Shown in pieces: positions 4,706-6,193 of a stretch of DNA of 6,193 nucleotides. The notes beneath the pieces are model-generated. The model saw nothing but the letters and a program-made list of their open reading frames with translations. It had not been told where the DNA came from and searched no databases. Both the position numbers and the translations under genes were made by a program. Positions within the stretch are counted from its first letter, which is position 1, and every line of letters begins with the position of its first letter. The DNA is from Candidatus Omnitrophota bacterium (GTDB taxonomy: Bacteria > Omnitrophota > Gorgyraeia > Duberdicusellales > 4484-171). Where the stretch lies: positions 1 to 6,193 of the forward strand of contig JAUVUO010000081.1 in assembly GCA_030601015.1 (NCBI GenBank). The letters run 5' to 3'.

Positions 4706-6193
4706 TTACTCAATTCGATCAATGATAAAAGCATCTTCCAATCCGCCGATTTTTTTCTCAAAAATCTCTGTCATAATACCAACCGCTTCTCCTACTTTCT
4801 TAGTCTTAACACGTATATCCTCTAAAACAGGAGATTCTTTCATTGCGTCTTTCACTAAAGTTCCTAAATCATAACCTTGGTCTCCGGCCAAAATCTTTAA
4901 TCTTTCTGAAATATCGTTAATTGTTTTATTTAGAATAACCGATGGCTCGTCTTTAGCTAAAGCGTCAGGAAGTTCTTCTACTGATTTTTTCAAATTCTTT
5001 AAAGTAAGCGCGATATTTATATCGTCTCCGGTTATTAAAACTGCTTCTACTAGTTTTATCGCGTCTAAAGCCTTCTGTGCTGTACGTTCTGCCATTGGAG
5101 CGGAAGCCGCGAGTCCGGCAATGGTAGTAATACTCATAGATTCAACCATTCCTGAACCGTTAAGTAAAGTCTTGGTTTCAGGTTCATTTATGGTATAGGT
5201 ATACCCTTTACCGTAGGTAAACCTTAAATCAGCTACAATTTCATAAACATATAATCCTGAACTAACCTCTTCCATAGGAATTTCCGCTTCAATAGATTCT
5301 CCGTCCCAATTATAAATATTTACTATAGGACTTAACCCCGGCAAACCTTGGCACTGTATGGTCAAGGTATCATCCCCTAATGACGGATTAGGAAATACTA
5401 AAGTCTTCCAAGGATATTGGCCAATCATACCTGATCCAAAAAGTTTAGTCTTGGTCTTATCTTCGAGAATATTGTACGTATAACCTTTACCTGTCTCAAA
5501 TTTTGAATCCGCTTTTATAGTATAAAGATACATTCCCGGACTAACCTCTTCCATCGCCATATTCTCTTCTATGACTTCTCTTTCGGAATCATAAACAACA
5601 ACTACCGGTTCTAAATTAGGTAACCCTTGACATTGAATTGTTATAGTATCATTAGTCAATGCAGGATTAGGGAATAAAGTACTGGTCCAAGCATATTTAC
5701 CTACCATACCTGACCCGGAAAGTTGAGTAGATGTTTTTTCTTCCATTATAGTATAAGTATATCCTTTACCTGTATCAAATCTTGAATCTGGCTTCATATT
5801 ATATTTATATACTCCAGGACTTTCTTCAGTCATTACTATACTACTAACAACAACGTCTCTATTAAAATTATAAACCGTAATTTTCGGTGATAAATTAGTC
5901 AAACCTTGACATTGTATAATAACCGGTTCATTTAACAATGTCGGGTTAGGAAAGACTGAACTAGTCCAACTATACTTACCAACCATGCCTGACCCGGAAA
6001 GTTGAGTAGATGTTTTTTCTTCCATTATAGTATAAGTATATCCTTTACCTGTATCAAATCTTGAATCTGCAATAATTTGGTAATTATAAATTCCCGGAGT
6101 TACTTCTGGCATAACAGCAGATTCTTCTATAATATTCCTATCGGAATCGTAGACATGAATTGTAGGATTCAAATCAGGTAATCCTTGACATTG
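4706..6193 (-). CDS. Large protein of 93-residue tandem repeats with helical C-terminal cap, 5' end outside window
   Basis: I do not recognise a named family. The frame is open to the window edge: the codon at 6172-6170 is an internal TTG and the upstream codons read QCQGLPD, continuing the repeat, so the true start is outside. About 495 residues are visible. The first three repeats are each exactly 93 residues and begin QCQGLxxLxP; a fourth is cut after about 73. Each holds a PGxYxY strand, a DSRFDTGKGYTYTI-like core, a GSGMVG turn, a Y-W-T/K stretch and FPNPxLxxDT. The alternating hydrophobic pattern and Gly/Pro turns suggest Ig-like beta-sandwiches, one cysteine per unit. The last about 140 residues (from about 5137 down) switch to Ala/Leu/Lys/Glu-rich helices ending in DRIE, with no membrane segment. 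Multidomain repeats of this sort are typical of exported or cell-surface proteins, but the signal peptide end is not visible. A terminator follows, so it is probably not co-transcribed with the ATPase genes. Confidence 0.82.
   Translation of the reverse strand, partial: QCQGLPDLNPTIHVYDSDRNIIEESAVMPEVTPGIYNYQIIADSRFDTGKGYTYTIMEEKTSTQLSGSGMVGKYSWTSSVFPNPTLLNEPVIIQCQGLTNLSPKITVYNFNRDVVVSSIVMTEESPGVYKYNMKPDSRFDTGKGYTYTIMEEKTSTQLSGSGMVGKYAWTSTLFPNPALTNDTITIQCQGLPNLEPVVVVYDSEREVIEENMAMEEVSPGMYLYTIKADSKFETGKGYTYNILEDKTKTKLFGSGMIGQYPWKTLVFPNPSLGDDTLTIQCQGLPGLSPIVNIYNWDGESIEAEIPMEEVSSGLYVYEIVADLRFTYGKGYTYTINEPETKTLLNGSGMVESMSITTIAGLAASAPMAERTAQKALDAIKLVEAVLITGDDINIALTLKNLKKSVEELPDALAKDEPSVILNKTINDISERLKILAGDQGYDLGTLVKDAMKESPVLEDIRVKTKKVGEAVGIMTEIFEKKIGGLEDAFIIDRIE
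5709..5790 (-). repeat. 82-bp perfect direct repeat, copy 1
   Basis: These 82 bases are identical to 5988-6069, exactly 279 bases away, including third codon positions. They encode the SRFDTGKGYTYTI to GSGMVG core of the second visible unit. Identity stops at both ends (A/G at 5708 versus 5987, G/C at 5791 versus 6070). Confidence 0.9.
5988..6069 (-). repeat. 82-bp perfect direct repeat, copy 2
   Basis: This is the partner of 5709-5790, lying in the unit at the window edge. Identity without a silent change points to a recent duplication or gene conversion between neighbouring units. Confidence 0.9.

Larger units (their letters stand above)
5138..6193 (-). repeat. Tandem 279-bp (93-codon) repeats in coding sequence
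   Basis: In minus-strand order the units are 6193-5915, 5914-5636, 5635-5357 and a partial 5356 to about 5138. The first three have identical length with no indels. The two units nearest the window edge are the most alike; the partial unit next to the helical cap is the most diverged, a pattern expected when an array grows internally by unequal exchange. Confidence 0.9.

Noticed and set aside
5138..6193. CRISPR array or non-coding satellite
   Set aside because: The 279-bp period is a whole number of codons, the frame is open throughout and the units diverge as protein domains do.

Overview
The window is a low-GC (roughly one-third G+C by eye) bacterial segment in which every supported gene lies on the minus strand, so it is read from high to low coordinates. 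The main content is most of an F-type rotary ATPase operon of unusual make-up. The b subunit is fused to a delta-like domain, epsilon is a short N-terminal-only form, and no separate delta gene or a-subunit gene is present. These traits exclude a textbook proteobacterial or Firmicutes operon. The 93-residue repeat protein next door suggests an environmental Gram-negative-type lineage, possibly Omnitrophota or a PVC relative. That placement is inference, since no rRNA or marker gene is present.

Region by region: 6193-4706 is the 3' part of a gene for a large protein made of tandem 93-residue beta-rich repeats (four seen, more probably outside the window) with a helical C-terminal cap. A rho-independent terminator (about 4658-4631) closes that unit. 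After an AT-rich leader holding a possible promoter and one strong Shine-Dalgarno sequence, the second unit starts at 4517. It runs as a two-TM membrane protein of unknown function (4517-3720), a short epsilon (3625-3392), a c-like proteolipid (3280-3059), a b/delta fusion (2988-2248), alpha (2248-758, TAATG overlap with b) and gamma (671 to beyond position 1). Beta would be expected after gamma, outside the window.

The most interesting point is the c-like subunit. Its fold and loop (R35-N36-P37) are recognisable, but the ion-binding carboxylate of helix 2 is replaced by glutamine (Q55, codon CAG at 3118-3116), and the 73-residue protein contains no Asp or Glu at all. The a subunit, which carries the essential arginine of the ion channel, is absent from its usual place beside c. 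In its neighbourhood is a membrane protein with a large probably extracytoplasmic domain. The alpha, b/delta, epsilon and gamma proteins look intact. Together this suggests a rotary F1-type ATPase that may not translocate ions, perhaps repurposed to drive something else at the membrane, by analogy with the mycoplasma F1-like ATPases. That function is inference; the sequence facts beneath it are direct.
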